From Sphingopyxis terrae subsp. terrae NBRC 15098 (GTDB lineage: Bacteria > Pseudomonadota > Alphaproteobacteria > Sphingomonadales > Sphingomonadaceae), in assembly GCF_001610975.1 (NCBI RefSeq), contig NZ_CP013342.1, positions 1,302,001 through 1,366,000 on the forward strand: DNA of 64,000 nucleotides, given 5' to 3'. Positions 52,201-60,113 of this stretch are shown here, in pieces. A model generated the notes under the pieces. The model did no database searches. It had not been told where the DNA came from and saw only the letters and a list, made by a program, of their open reading frames with translations. The position numbers and the translations under genes were made by a program. Within the stretch, counting starts at the first letter, position 1; each line of letters starts with the position of its first letter.

Positions 52201-52374
52201 CCGATCCTCGTCGGGACCGGCACCGGCTCCGAAGTGATGAGCCGCATCGCCGCGCCGATGATCGGCGGCATGCTCACCGCGCCGCTGCTGTCGATGCTTA
52301 TCATTCCCGCCGCCTATCTGCTGATGCGAAGGCGTGCGGCTCATCCCGTCCAACCCGAAGGAGAAACGACATGA
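49240..52374 (+). CDS. cusA: CusA-like RND heavy-metal efflux pump
   Basis: 1044 residues, twelve membrane helices with two large periplasmic loops. The proton-relay segment [19 protein letters not shown] in helix 4 and the Met-containing periplasmic region ([20 protein letters not shown]) are those of the HME-RND family; Met residues suit Cu(I)/Ag(I). ATG 49240 overlaps the cusB stop by ATGA; the longer frame upstream is a cusB shadow. Works as trimer with CusB and CusC. Confidence 0.95.
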   Translation: MIARIIRASVAARGLVVASALILTLLGIAAVRTTPVDALPDLSDVQVIVRTSYAGQAPRIVEDQVTYPITTTMLSVPGARVVRGYSFVGDSFVYVLFDDGTDPYWARSRVLEYLSQVQSRLPEGARASIGPDATGVGWIYEYALVDKSGRHDLAELRSLQDWFLRFELKSVPGVAEVASIGGMVRQYQIIVDPQKLAAFGVTATDVADALKRANQESGGGSLELAEAEYIVRASGYLESLDDFRAVPIRTAAGGLPVTVGDVATVQIGPDTRRGIAELNGEGEVAGGVIVMREGKNAREVIDGVRTKLAELKRSLPPGVEIITTYDRSGLIDRAVDNLTSKLVEEFIIVGLVCALFLWHARSALVAILTLPLGILIAFIVMRLQGLNANILSLGGIAIAVGAMVDAAVVMIENAHKHLEHWERDHPGEELKGAERWRVITDAAAEVGPALFLSLLIITFSFLPIFTLEGQEGRLFSPLAFTKTYAMAAAAILSITLIPVLMGWLIRGKIPAEQSNPVNRWLTRIYRPALDWVLERPKKALVIAGLVFATSLWPMTQIGGEFMPQMHEGDLLYMPSALPGISAARASSLLQQTDRLIKTVPEVESVFGKAGRADSATDPAPLEMFETTIRFKPKDRWRPGMTEEKLIEELDARVRVPGLANFWIPPIRNRIDMLATGIKSPVGIKVAGSDLAGIDRTAKRIEAVVKTVPGVASALAERLTGGRYIDVDIDRAAAARYGLNVADVQAIVSGAIGGETIGQTVEGLARYPISVRYPRELRDSIGELASLPVLTPSRQQITLGTVARVKVSDGPPMLRSENGRPVTWIYVDSRGRDLQGLVQDIQRAIARDVDLPPGVSVSYTGQFEFLVRATERMKVVVPVTLAIIFLLLYLTFRRWDEALLIMATLPFALTGGLWLLYLLGYNQSVASAVGFIALAGVAAEFGVVMLIYLKHALADRSDGHILAAVREGALLRVRPKAMTVAVILAGLFPILVGTGTGSEVMSRIAAPMIGGMLTAPLLSMLIIPAAYLLMRRRAAHPVQPEGETT

Positions 52375-52739
52375 ATAAACTCACTGCGATTACGCTCAGC
52401 CTTGCGCTCGGCGCTGGACTTGTCGCCTGCGGCAAGCAAGGCGAAGCACCGAAGACGGAAGAAAAGGCCGCGATGGCCGATGACACAGGGACCATGGCGG
52501 CCCCGGCCGAAACGAAGCATGGCAAGGGCACGGCGACCGTGACCGCGATCGATACGGCAAAAGGCCAGGTCACGCTCGATCATGGCGCGATCGCCGAACT
52601 CGAATGGCCGCCGATGACGATGGGTTTTGCGGCGAAACCCGAGCTGCTGAAGGACATCAAGGTCGGCGACAAGGTCGCGTTCGAGCTCAATTGGGACGGC
52701 AAGGCCGGGACGATCACCAAGCTCGACAAGGCGCCGTAA
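52371..52739 (+). CDS. cusF: CusF-like copper/silver metallochaperone
   Basis: 122 residues, predicted lipoprotein (LVAC, Cys20). The CusF fold shows its metal site: His71, Trp79, Met82 and Met84 in [17 protein letters not shown], where Trp stacks on Cu(I)/Ag(I). It delivers metal to CusB. The presence of this site is the main reason to call the operon copper/silver rather than cobalt/zinc/cadmium. ATGA overlap with cusA; a strong terminator follows. Confidence 0.92.
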   Translation: MNKLTAITLSLALGAGLVACGKQGEAPKTEEKAAMADDTGTMAAPAETKHGKGTATVTAIDTAKGQVTLDHGAIAELEWPPMTMGFAAKPELLKDIKVGDKVAFELNWDGKAGTITKLDKAP

Positions 52740-52745
52740 CGCGCC

Positions 52746-52785
52746 GCCATTGCGCGCGGTGGCCCTAGTTGCCGCGCGCAATGGC
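52746..52785. terminator. Bidirectional terminator between cusF and merR
   Basis: A perfect 14-bp inverted repeat (GCCATTGCGCGCGG/CCGCGCGCAATGGC) with a 12-nt loop, between two converging genes; followed by TGCTTT on the plus strand. Confidence 0.65.
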
Positions 52786-52823
52786 TGCTTTGGGGCGCTG
52801 GCGGAAGACGGCTGTACTCGAAC

Positions 52824-53225
52824 CTAGTCGGACAGCGCCTCCAGAAGCGGGCAGCCCCCGGCATCGCCGGCGCCGCACGCCTCGACAAGATCGCCCAAGA
52901 CAGCGGCCATCCGGTCGAGGTCGGCGCGCTTGGCGAGGACGTCGGCAAGCTGGCTCTCGGCCATATGGCGCGCCTGATCGCAGCTATGGCCGCCGCCTTC
53001 GGCAAGAAGGAGCAAAGTCCGGACCGTATCGAGGGGAAACCCCAGTTCGCGCGCGCGGCGCACAAATGCAAGGCGCCGCACACCAGCTGAATCATAACGG
53101 CGAAATCGCCCGTACCGGACCGGCGCGGGCAGAATGCCGATGCGCTCATAATAGCGGATCGTCTCGATATTGCAGCCGGTAAGCCGAGAAAGCTCGCCGA
53201 TGGGGATGGTGCTTGAGGGGGCCAT
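52824..53225 (-). CDS. merR: Mercury-type MerR regulator
   Basis: 133 residues. HTH IGELSRLTGCNIETIRYYERIGILP; the three Hg(II) ligands of MerR are present at Cys82 (HSCDQA), Cys117 (EACGAG) and Cys125 (GGCPLLEA), close to 82/117/126 of Tn501 MerR. ATG 53225 gives the usual N-terminus and clears the divergent operator; the frame extends to 53252. It controls the divergent merT gene. Confidence 0.88.
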   Translation of the reverse strand: MAPSSTIPIGELSRLTGCNIETIRYYERIGILPAPVRYGRFRRYDSAGVRRLAFVRRARELGFPLDTVRTLLLLAEGGGHSCDQARHMAESQLADVLAKRADLDRMAAVLGDLVEACGAGDAGGCPLLEALSD

Positions 53226-53236
53226 TGCGATTCCGC

Positions 53237-53267
53237 TTGCATCTGTAGTCACTACAGATGGTAGACT
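53237..53267 (+). promoter_or_regulatory. MerR-type promoter of merT
   Basis: TTGCAT (53237-53242), a 19-nt spacer, and TAGACT (53262-53267). A perfect 9-bp inverted repeat CATCTGTAG-TCA-CTACAGATG (53240-53260) fills the spacer, the classical MerR operator layout. Confidence 0.75.
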
Positions 53268-53297
53268 TGCCGCTACCGCGAAACAAGGAGTTTGAAT

Positions 53298-53657
53298 TTG
53301 GCTGGAGATGCAAGGCGTCCAAAAGGATTTGGGGCCATTTCGCTGGCGCTTGGCGGGATCGCATCGGGCTTTCTCGCAGCCACCTGCTGCGCCCTCCCCA
53401 TGCTGCTGGCCTCGGCGGGGCTCGGGTCCGCCTGGCTCGTCGGCATAGCGGTCCCGGCCGCGCCCTACCGGCTCTGGTTCGTCGCATTCGGCGCAATTTC
53501 GCTCGTCGCCGGTGGCGTCCTGCTGGCGCGCCAGCAGATGCGCGCGGCGCGCTGCGGCGCCGATGGCCTGTGCGTGCCCGCGTCGCTGCGCTTTGTGACC
53601 CTGATCGGACTGCTCCTCGCCGCCGTCCTCCTCTGGCTCGGCTATCGCTATGCTTGA
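53298..53657 (+). CDS. merT: MerT-like mercuric transporter
   Basis: 119 residues, three membrane helices. The vicinal Cys30-Cys31 in the first helix (LAATCCALPMLL) and the loop pair Cys86/Cys92 (RCGADGLCVP) are the MerT relay cysteines. It imports Hg(II) for cytoplasmic reduction, yet no merA or merP is found here. TTG 53298 is preferred because AGGAG is 7 nt upstream; TTG 53292 leaves 1 nt. Overlaps the next gene by 8 nt. Confidence 0.8.
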   Translation: MAGDARRPKGFGAISLALGGIASGFLAATCCALPMLLASAGLGSAWLVGIAVPAAPYRLWFVAFGAISLVAGGVLLARQQMRAARCGADGLCVPASLRFVTLIGLLLAAVLLWLGYRYA

Positions 53658-53877
53658 TCCCTCGCCGGTCCTGCAATCGACGCTGACGTGTCCGCTCTGC
53701 GGTCAAATCGCCGACGAAATCATGCCCACCGATGCGTGTCAGTATTTCTACGACTGCAAGGGATGCGGCGCGCTGCTCAAGCCGCTGCCAGGAGACTGCT
53801 GTGTCTTCTGTTCCTATGGCACGGTACCCTGCCCGCCAATACAGGTTGACGGCGGCAAGGGCAGTTGCTGCGGCTGA
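53650..53877 (+). CDS. GDCCVxC-type small Cys-rich protein
   Basis: 75 residues with eleven Cys: CPLC (14-17), CKGC (36-39), GDCCVFC (49-54), Cys61 and a terminal CC. It matches the GDCCVxC (seleno)protein family that accompanies merT-like genes. Here all positions are ordinary Cys codons, so it is not a selenoprotein form. Function unknown; likely thiol-based metal handling in the cytoplasm. Confidence 0.8.
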   Translation: MLDPSPVLQSTLTCPLCGQIADEIMPTDACQYFYDCKGCGALLKPLPGDCCVFCSYGTVPCPPIQVDGGKGSCCG

Positions 53878-53883
53878 GCCGCA

Positions 53884-53914
53884 AGCCGCCGACAGTCCCG
53901 ATAGCGCGGCGGCT
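53884..53914. terminator. Possible terminator between converging genes
   Basis: AGCCGCC and GGCGGCT form a 7-bp inverted repeat over a 17-nt loop between the GDCCVxC gene and the opposing MerR gene. No T-run, so weak. Confidence 0.3.
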
Positions 53915-54326
53915 AGGCATTTCCGGCGGCGATGGCCTCGATGACCCGGCAATCCGACACCGGCCCGCCATCGCAGAGCTGGACGATACGGGCAAGTTCA
54001 GCACGGAGCCGCGCCATCCGTTCCAGCTTTTCATCGACATCGAGCAGGTGACGCGCCGCAACTGCGCGGATTTCGGCGCAGTCCTGCCCCGGCCCCAAGG
54101 CCAGCGCCGTCAACGACCGGATTTCATCGATCGAAAAGCCGAGGCCGCGGGCATTGCGGATGAATGCGAGGCGCCCGACATCCTCATCCCCGTAGGTGCG
54201 CCGGCCAGAGGCTGTGCGCGCTGCGCAAGGCAGCAATCCGATATCCTCATAGAAGCGGATCGTGTTTACCTTGGTGCCGGTGCGTTTCGCCAGGCCGCCG
54301 ATCGGCAGCCGCGTGTCGCGCGCCAT
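53913..54326 (-). CDS. MerR-family regulator, Pb/Cd/Zn type
   Basis: 137 residues. HTH (PIGGLAKRTGTKVNTIRFYEDIGLLP) and Cys83 (GQDCAEI), Cys118 (QLCDGG) and Cys126 (VSDCRV), the ligand pattern of the ZntR/CadR/PbrR branch. Divergent from a CDF transporter and a cytochrome c-FTR1 permease across a MerR-type promoter, an arrangement reminiscent of lead-resistance pbrR and its transporters. Which metal it senses is not determined. Confidence 0.85.
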   Translation of the reverse strand: MARDTRLPIGGLAKRTGTKVNTIRFYEDIGLLPCAARTASGRRTYGDEDVGRLAFIRNARGLGFSIDEIRSLTALALGPGQDCAEIRAVAARHLLDVDEKLERMARLRAELARIVQLCDGGPVSDCRVIEAIAAGNA

Positions 54327-54359
54327 CTCCCTTCCTCTCAGTCTCGTTTCGATTTCAGC

Positions 54360-54390
54360 TTGCTTCTACAGTTACTGTAGAATGTAGAAC
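54360..54390 (+). promoter_or_regulatory. MerR-type promoter of the CDF/FTR1 operon
   Basis: TTGCTT (54360-54365), 19-nt spacer, TAGAAC (54385-54390). A perfect 9-bp inverted repeat TTCTACAGT-T-ACTGTAGAA (54364-54382) lies in it. The CDF gene starts 6 nt after the -10 box, so the transcript would be leaderless or nearly so. Confidence 0.65.
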
Positions 54391-54396
54391 AGGGGA

Positions 54397-55038
54397 ATGA
54401 GCAACGACAGCAATTGCGGCTGCACGGGCGACACCGTCAGGGCCGAACGCGATCCCGCCTATCGAAGGGCCTTGTGGATCGTCGTAATTCTCAATCTCGG
54501 CTTCGGCGCGATCGAGATCGTCGGCGGGTTCATCGCCAACAGCCAGGCGCTGAAAGCCGACTCGCTCGACTTTATCGGCGACGGCACGATCACGTTGGCC
54601 GGCCTCGTCGCGATAGGCTGGACTGCGCTCGCCCGCACGCGTATCGCCTTAGCCCAAGGCCTGTTCCTGCTGTCGCTTGGCATAGGGGTCATCGGCGTCG
54701 CGCTGTGGCGTGCCCTGACCGCGGTTCCGCCCGAAGCCGAGCTGATGGGCGGCATCGGCGCCGCCGCCCTCCTCGTCAACCTCACCTCGGCCGCGGTCCT
54801 CTCGCGGTTCCGCGAAGGCGACGCCAATGTCCGGGCGGTGTGGCTGTTCAGCCGCAACGACGCGATCGCCAATGTGGCGGTGATCATCGCCGCCGGCCTC
54901 GTCGCATGGACCGGGCAAGCCTGGCCCGACCTTGCAGTCGCCGCCATCATTGCCACGCTTTTCCTGCATTCGGCCTATGAGATTCTACGCAGCGCGCGGA
55001 CCGAATTGCGCGAACTGTCGACTGTGCCCGGACAATAG
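54397..55038 (+). CDS. Short CDF-family cation transporter
   Basis: 213 residues, six predicted membrane helices. The metal-site residues of CDF proteins are seen in ADSLDFIGDG and FSRNDAIANVAVI. It lacks the usual C-terminal cytoplasmic domain, and the N-terminus has SNCGC, a possible metal site. Exports divalent cations. First gene of an operon with the FTR1 gene 5 nt downstream; under the divergent MerR gene. Confidence 0.8.
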   Translation: MSNDSNCGCTGDTVRAERDPAYRRALWIVVILNLGFGAIEIVGGFIANSQALKADSLDFIGDGTITLAGLVAIGWTALARTRIALAQGLFLLSLGIGVIGVALWRALTAVPPEAELMGGIGAAALLVNLTSAAVLSRFREGDANVRAVWLFSRNDAIANVAVIIAAGLVAWTGQAWPDLAVAAIIATLFLHSAYEILRSARTELRELSTVPGQ

Positions 55039-55043
55039 GGCCA

Positions 55044-56990
55044 ATGCCCCCCGCCCGCCGCTTTCTCTCTCTGCTGATCGCGCTCGCTGCAATCTGCGGC
55101 CTCGTCGTGCCGACGGCACAGGCCCGCACTGATGCCGGCGAAGTCCAGACCATCTGGCGCCTGCTGGACTATGTTGCGGTCGACTATGGTGGAGCGGTCT
55201 CGAATGGCGCGGTGACGAGCACGGTCGAATATGCCGAGATGACCGAGTTTTCCGCCACCGTTCGCAAGGGGATCGAAGCGCTTCCGGTATCCCCGGCGCG
55301 GGCTCGCCTTGTCAGTGAAGCGGGACAACTCCAGACGGCGATCGCATCGAAGGCGGACCCCGGCAAGGTGGCTGGCCAGGCGCGCGGACTCGCGGCGGAC
55401 CTCCTCGCCGCCTACCCTGTGCCCCTCGCGCCGCGCAACGCTCCAGATCCCCGGCGCGGAGCCCAAGTCTATCTGGAAAATTGCGCCAGCTGTCACGGCG
55501 CGCGCGGCGATGGCAATGGACCTCAGGCCAAGGGGCTCGACCCGGCACCTATCGATTTCACCGACGCCGGACGCGCTCGCAAGCGCAGTCTGTTCGCGCT
55601 CTATCAGGTGATAGGACAGGGGCTCGAAGGCACGTCCATGCCCAGTTTTGCCCATTTGCCCTCCGACGACCGCTGGGCGGTAGCAGCCTATGCCGGTGGA
55701 TTTGCCTTTCGCGACGTCGCAGCCGGCCGGCGTGTCTGGAACCAGACCCCTGCGGCGCGCGAACTGGTCCCCGACCTGCAAGCCTTCACGAGTCTCAGCC
55801 CGGAAGTGCTTGGTCGTGGGCTGGGATCGGAGCAGGCCGACGCGCTTACCGCCTATTTGCGCTCAGATCCCCAAGCATTGACAACCGCTTCGCCCGCGAC
55901 GCTTGCGGTTGCCCGTGACAAATTGGCGCAAAGCCTTGCCGCGTACCGCAAGGGAAATCGGAGCGAGGCAGAGCGTCTCGCGCTGTCCGCCTATCTCGAC
56001 GGTTTCGAACCGATTGAGCCGATCCTGACGACGCGCGATTCCGCCCTTATGGCGCAAATCGAATCCGCGATGTCCGATTATCGCGTGTCCATCGCGCGAG
56101 GTGTGCCGGTCGATGCGGTCGCGGGTAAAGCCGCCGCAGTCGAAACCCTTTTCGCCGATGCCGAAGCTGCACTGTCTCCCGATGCAGCCAGCGACGCATC
56201 GACCTTTGTCGGGGCGCTTACCATCTTGCTGCGCGAGGGTCTCGAAGCGCTTCTGATCATCGTGGCGATGATCGCTTTCTTACGAAAGGCCGAACGGCCT
56301 GAGGTCCTACCCTATGTCCATGGCGGCTGGATCGCAGCCCTGGCAGCCGGCGGCGCAACCTGGGCAGTCGCGACCTATGCAATCTCGATCAGCGGAGCGA
56401 ACCGCGAGTTGACAGAGGGATTTGGCTCGCTTTTCGCCGCAGTCGTTCTCGTCTGGGTCGGCATCTGGATGCACGGAAAGTCACATGCGGAGAGCTGGCA
56501 GCGCTATATTCGCGAAGCGATGGGCAAAGCGCTTTCACGTCGCTCGGCCTGGTTCCTGTTCGGGCTCGCTTTCCTCGTGGTCTATCGGGAAGTCTTTGAG
56601 ACCATCCTGTTTTTCGCAGCTCTCGCCGCGCAAGGAAGCCGCAGCGCGATCGCCGCCGGAGCCGGAACCGCAGTGGTGATCCTGGCAGCAATCGCATGGG
56701 TCATGCTTCGTTACAGCCGGGTCCTGCCGATCGGAAGATTTTTCGCTTACAGCTCTTCGCTCATCGCTATCCTCGCGGTTGTCCTGGCCGGCAAGGGCGC
56801 GGGCGCGCTACAGGAAGCCGGCCTCCTCGGCATCACCCCGCTAGCTCATTTTCCCCGCTTCCCGGCGATGGGGATATTTCCTTCGCTCGAACCGTTGTTG
56901 CTCCAGCTTCTCGCGCTTGCAATCCTCTGGATCGGCTATCGTTACAACAGTCGGCAACATCGCCGCATCGAGACAGCGCCCGGTCGATGA
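55044..56990 (+). CDS. Cytochrome c-FTR1 family permease (PbrT-like)
   Basis: 648 residues. Signal peptide, a periplasmic c-type cytochrome domain (CASCH, 147-151), a helical linker, and a C-terminal FTR1 permease with REGLEAL (from 397) and REVFETILF, whose Glu residues bind metal. The fused cytochrome may oxidise Fe(II) for uptake. Related fused proteins occur as PbrT in lead-resistance loci. With a metal-responsive MerR and a CDF exporter it probably handles Fe/Pb-type cations. Confidence 0.85.
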   Translation: MPPARRFLSLLIALAAICGLVVPTAQARTDAGEVQTIWRLLDYVAVDYGGAVSNGAVTSTVEYAEMTEFSATVRKGIEALPVSPARARLVSEAGQLQTAIASKADPGKVAGQARGLAADLLAAYPVPLAPRNAPDPRRGAQVYLENCASCHGARGDGNGPQAKGLDPAPIDFTDAGRARKRSLFALYQVIGQGLEGTSMPSFAHLPSDDRWAVAAYAGGFAFRDVAAGRRVWNQTPAARELVPDLQAFTSLSPEVLGRGLGSEQADALTAYLRSDPQALTTASPATLAVARDKLAQSLAAYRKGNRSEAERLALSAYLDGFEPIEPILTTRDSALMAQIESAMSDYRVSIARGVPVDAVAGKAAAVETLFADAEAALSPDAASDASTFVGALTILLREGLEALLIIVAMIAFLRKAERPEVLPYVHGGWIAALAAGGATWAVATYAISISGANRELTEGFGSLFAAVVLVWVGIWMHGKSHAESWQRYIREAMGKALSRRSAWFLFGLAFLVVYREVFETILFFAALAAQGSRSAIAAGAGTAVVILAAIAWVMLRYSRVLPIGRFFAYSSSLIAILAVVLAGKGAGALQEAGLLGITPLAHFPRFPAMGIFPSLEPLLLQLLALAILWIGYRYNSRQHRRIETAPGR

Positions 56991-57116
56991 GGGGAATCAT
57001 CACGGGGTCGGCGCACTCCTCCTTGGCCGTAAGACGGCTTCCGAAAAGAGCCTCCGAGCCAGAGTGCTTACCCGGCGCCCGTTACGCACACGAGTTAGGC
57101 CTGCTATTGCGACCCG

Positions 57117-57806
57117 ATGCCCGAAACGTCCAACTGGAACGGCCGACTTAGCCTCGGCGACTATCATGCTCTCTGGTCGGGTTCGGTTGGCGATGCCGCC
57201 GCGCACCGCCATTTTGCGGCGCAGGCAGTGTTTTGTGCCGAGCCGCTTACCGTGGTCGATGCTGATGGCGCGCGCCTGTCGGGGCGTTGCTTGCTCATCG
57301 AACCCGATACCGTGCACCGGCTGCTCCCCGCGCCCACGGCTGAATTATGGTTCGTCGAGCCGACAGTGGTCTTCGGTCCGCCGGTAGATCTGAAAGACCG
57401 GCTGATCTGCTCCGATCCGATTCATGTCGCGCTGCCGGGACAGCGGTCCTTCTGGAAAAACTGGCTCACGCGAGGCGCCCGACCCCCGCTCGATCCGCGC
57501 ATCACCCGCGCCGCCGCCTCGATTGACCGCCTGATCCCCATGGGCTCTGTCCGTCTCGCGGCTGTGGCGGAGGAGAGCCGCCTTTCGCTCGGCCGCTTCC
57601 GGCATCTCTTTGCCGCCGAGATCGGCATGCCCTTCCAGCGCTTTGTGCTCTGGCGAAGGTTGATTATCGCCTTCGACGAATTGGGAATGCGCCGCAGCGC
57701 GACCGAGGCCGCACACATGGCAGGGTTCAGCGACAGCGCGCATTTCGCCCGCACGATCAAGGCGATGTTCGGTATCCGGGCAAGCGACCTTTTCATCGAA
57801 TCATAG
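57117..57806 (+). CDS. AraC-family regulator (second AraC/methyltransferase pair)
   Basis: 229 residues. Cupin-like N-terminal part (DYHALWSGSVGDAAAHRHFA; LLIEPDTVHRL) and AraC HTHs (VRLAAVAEESRLSLGRFRHLFAAEIG; ATEAAHMAGFSDSAHFARTIKAMFG). Similar in size and layout to the AraC gene at 34724-35413 and, like it, followed by a methyltransferase of the same subfamily. It lies 126 nt after the FTR1 gene. Confidence 0.82.
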   Translation: MPETSNWNGRLSLGDYHALWSGSVGDAAAHRHFAAQAVFCAEPLTVVDADGARLSGRCLLIEPDTVHRLLPAPTAELWFVEPTVVFGPPVDLKDRLICSDPIHVALPGQRSFWKNWLTRGARPPLDPRITRAAASIDRLIPMGSVRLAAVAEESRLSLGRFRHLFAAEIGMPFQRFVLWRRLIIAFDELGMRRSATEAAHMAGFSDSAHFARTIKAMFGIRASDLFIES

Positions 57807-57853
57807 CCTCTCCGTTCAAGCCGGTGCGTGATCGCGCCTGGTAGAGGCGCATC

Positions 57854-58513
57854 ATGTCAGACGCACACAGAGACTTCGTCCCGGCACTCGGCAAGAGCGG
57901 ATCGCTCGACCGCTACGATGCCGCCATAGCCCTCATGACCAGAGAGAAAAGATGGCGAAGCGACTTGCTGCGCTTCGCCGAACCGCGGCCGGGCGAGCGG
58001 ATCGTCGATATCGGGTGCGGCACGGGAACCTTTGCGATCGCCCTCAAGCAGGCGGCGCCGGAGAGCATCGTTCTGGCGGTCGATCCCGACCCCGCCGTGC
58101 TGGAAATCGCGCGCGCCAAGGCTGAGGTTGCCGATGCCGAGATTCGATGGTTCGAGGCTATGGGCGACGAGCTGGACGGCATCGACGCACTCCGGCAATG
58201 CGACAAGATCGTATCGAGCCTGGTCCTTCACCAGTGCCCGATGGCCGTTAAGGAAGCGATTGCCGCGCAGATGTTCAGGCTCCTGAGGCCGGGCGGGACC
58301 CTTTTCATAGCCGACTATGGCGAGCAGCGCTCGCTGCTGATGCGCATGCTTTTTCGACAGATCCAGCTGCTCGACGGGTTCGAATATACCGAACCCAACG
58401 CTAAGGGCTGCGTCCCGGTGATCCTTAAAGCCGCGGGTTTCGAGGCGGTCGAAGAGATGAGAGTCATCCCGACGCCGACCGGCTCGATTTCAATCTATGG
58501 GGCGAAGCGGTAG
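57854..58513 (+). CDS. Class I SAM-dependent methyltransferase (metal island copy 2)
   Basis: 219 residues: motif I IVDIGCGTGTFAIAL, VDPDPAVLEIARAKAE, and GGTLFIADYGEQRSLLMRMLFR. A paralogue of 35551-36228 (ADYGEQRS shared, same C-terminal TPTGSIS). Adjacent AraC gene 47 nt upstream. Substrate unknown. Confidence 0.8.
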   Translation: MSDAHRDFVPALGKSGSLDRYDAAIALMTREKRWRSDLLRFAEPRPGERIVDIGCGTGTFAIALKQAAPESIVLAVDPDPAVLEIARAKAEVADAEIRWFEAMGDELDGIDALRQCDKIVSSLVLHQCPMAVKEAIAAQMFRLLRPGGTLFIADYGEQRSLLMRMLFRQIQLLDGFEYTEPNAKGCVPVILKAAGFEAVEEMRVIPTPTGSISIYGAKR

Positions 58514-58540
58514 TTTCTCGCCCGGCCCGCGCGGTCGCGG

Positions 58541-58846
58541 CTAGCCGCGCCAGTGACGCCCGCGGTGATGGTGGTGCATCCGGCGCTTCTGATAGCGCCG
58601 CTCGTAGCGGTCCCGCCGTTCATAGCGGCGATCATGGCCGCGGTAGTAGGGATCGTAGCCACGATAGCCACGATCATAGCCATAATTGGGCACGCCGTGG
58701 CGTGAGGAACGATAGTCGCGGTCATGACCACGTGGCGCGTCATGTCCGCGGCTATATCCCCCGCGATCGCCATGGTGCTGGGCAAGCGCTGTTCCGGGGA
58801 GCGCGAAGGCGAGCATCGCGGCCGCGATCGTCATCAGTTTTCGCAT
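58541..58846 (-). CDS. Secreted His/Arg/Tyr/Gly-rich small protein
   Basis: 101 residues: signal peptide ending GTALAQ, then a strongly biased mature part (HHGDRGGYSRGHD, repeated RGYDPYY and DRRYERRDRYERRYQ, MHHHHRGRHWRG). Such compositions bind metals or polyanions. It is unlike its neighbours in amino-acid use and has no known domain; the frame is convincing from the signal peptide and an upstream AGGAGAG. Confidence 0.65.
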   Translation of the reverse strand: MRKLMTIAAAMLAFALPGTALAQHHGDRGGYSRGHDAPRGHDRDYRSSRHGVPNYGYDRGYRGYDPYYRGHDRRYERRDRYERRYQKRRMHHHHRGRHWRG

Positions 58847-58996
58847 GTCAGTCTCTCCTTTTCGTGGCGTTCAAAATCCCCCTTCATGTTTGAATGCGCT
58901 GTGAATATTGGCTCCGATGCTGCCGATCGGACGGTGACCCGGCGTCTCCATGCGACAGGCCGATGGCGGGAGAGACAGTATCGCGCCGCATGGTGG

Positions 58997-59031
58997 GCAC
59001 CCGTCCCGCGTGGACGAAGCGGGACGGGTGC
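58997..59031. terminator. Hairpin downstream of the dsbA-like gene
   Basis: A 13-bp perfect stem (GCACCCGTCCCGC/GCGGGACGGGTGC) with a 9-nt loop, 7 nt after the dsbA-like stop on the minus strand. Very stable, but no T-run follows. Confidence 0.5.
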
Positions 59032-59037
59032 GGGCCC

Positions 59038-59682
59038 TCATTTGCCCTTTGCCGCTACCGCGGCCTGGACTCGGGCCTCGACCTGTTCGGGGCTCGGCTG
59101 GACGAGCATCTCGCCATTGACGAAGAAGGTCGGCGTGCCCCGGACGCCGACCGCACGCGCGTCGGCGATGTCCTGCTCCATCCAGGCCATCGCATCGGTT
59201 GTCGGCATCGCGCGCGCCTTCGCGACATTGAGGCCGGCCTTCTCGGCGGCCGCCCAGGCACCGTCCATCTTGCCGTCGTGCCATTCGGGCTGCGCTTCGA
59301 GCAGGGCGGCCGTCACCGGCTCGAGCTTGCCCTGGACGCGGGCGGCTTCGAGGATCACGATCGCCTCGGCCGAGCCGGGGTGCAGCGGCAGGTAGCGCAT
59401 AACGAGACGCACATCCTTGGGATATTTGGCAACGATGCCCTTCACCGTGGGATAGAAGGCGCGGCAGGCCTCGCACGACGGGTCGAAAAATTCGACGATG
59501 GTGACCGGGGCATTTTTCGGTCCGATGATCGGCGAATGCGGGCGAATGAGGCTGTCGACGGGCCCCGCCACGACCTTCTTCGTGGGTTCGCCCTCGGCGG
59601 TTCCGCTGTAGAGCATCGCGCCGCCGGTGAAAGCGAGTGCGGAAACGACAAGCGTGGCCACCACTCCGATGCGTTTGTTCAT
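59038..59682 (-). CDS. DsbA-family thiol oxidoreductase
   Basis: 214 residues: membrane or signal segment, thioredoxin fold with CEAC (70-73) and a cis-Pro loop GTPTFFVNG near 180. It resembles DsbA/ScsC-type periplasmic disulfide proteins. ATGA overlap with the dsbB-like gene fixes the start at 59682. Last gene of the operon; a hairpin follows. Its partner for reoxidation is the adjacent DsbB-like protein. Confidence 0.88.
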   Translation of the reverse strand: MNKRIGVVATLVVSALAFTGGAMLYSGTAEGEPTKKVVAGPVDSLIRPHSPIIGPKNAPVTIVEFFDPSCEACRAFYPTVKGIVAKYPKDVRLVMRYLPLHPGSAEAIVILEAARVQGKLEPVTAALLEAQPEWHDGKMDGAWAAAEKAGLNVAKARAMPTTDAMAWMEQDIADARAVGVRGTPTFFVNGEMLVQPSPEQVEARVQAAVAAKGK

Positions 59683-60113
59683 GATTTCAGTCTCCTTTGG
59701 AAGTTGAGCAAGAGGGTGAGGATGAGCGCGAACGCGGTCAGCGACGGGAGGGGCAGCGGCACGCCTCCGATTGCCATGCTCTCTCCCGAGCATGATGGAC
59801 CGCCGGTGCAGGGGACGATCGGGGCCGGAATGACGCCGACGTAGAGCAGGCTATGATAGAAAGCGACGAGACCACCGCCCGCAGCCAGCGCCAGCCCATA
59901 AGGAACGATGGCGCGGTCCGACCTGAACGCCGCGATGCCGAGAATGATCGCAAGCGGGAACATGAAGCTACGCTGGAACCAGCAGAGGTCGCACGGCGCC
60001 TGGCCCATGACCTCGCCGACGAAGAGGACGGCCAGGCTCGACAGGAGGGCGATTGCCCAGGCCGCGCCGAGCGGACGCCATTTGTGCGGCGCGAGCAGCG
60101 GAAAGCTCGTCAT
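59679..60113 (-). CDS. DsbB-like quinone-linked disulfide oxidase
   Basis: 144 residues with four membrane helices, CDLC at 41-44 and the second Cys pair C102/C108 (PCTGGPSC), as in DsbB. It oxidises the DsbA-like partner using quinone. Overlaps both neighbours by ATGA, so the start at 60113 is well supported. Confidence 0.88.
   Translation of the reverse strand: MTSFPLLAPHKWRPLGAAWAIALLSSLAVLFVGEVMGQAPCDLCWFQRSFMFPLAIILGIAAFRSDRAIVPYGLALAAGGGLVAFYHSLLYVGVIPAPIVPCTGGPSCSGESMAIGGVPLPLPSLTAFALILTLLLNFQRRLKS

Noticed and set aside
53650..53877. Possible selenoprotein
   Set aside because: The GDCCVxC family can contain selenocysteine, but here the frame has ordinary Cys codons throughout with no in-frame TGA before the stop.
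56986..57013. TGAGGGG upstream of the second AraC gene
   Set aside because: The base set 15 nt downstream is GGCGCA, not CGTA.
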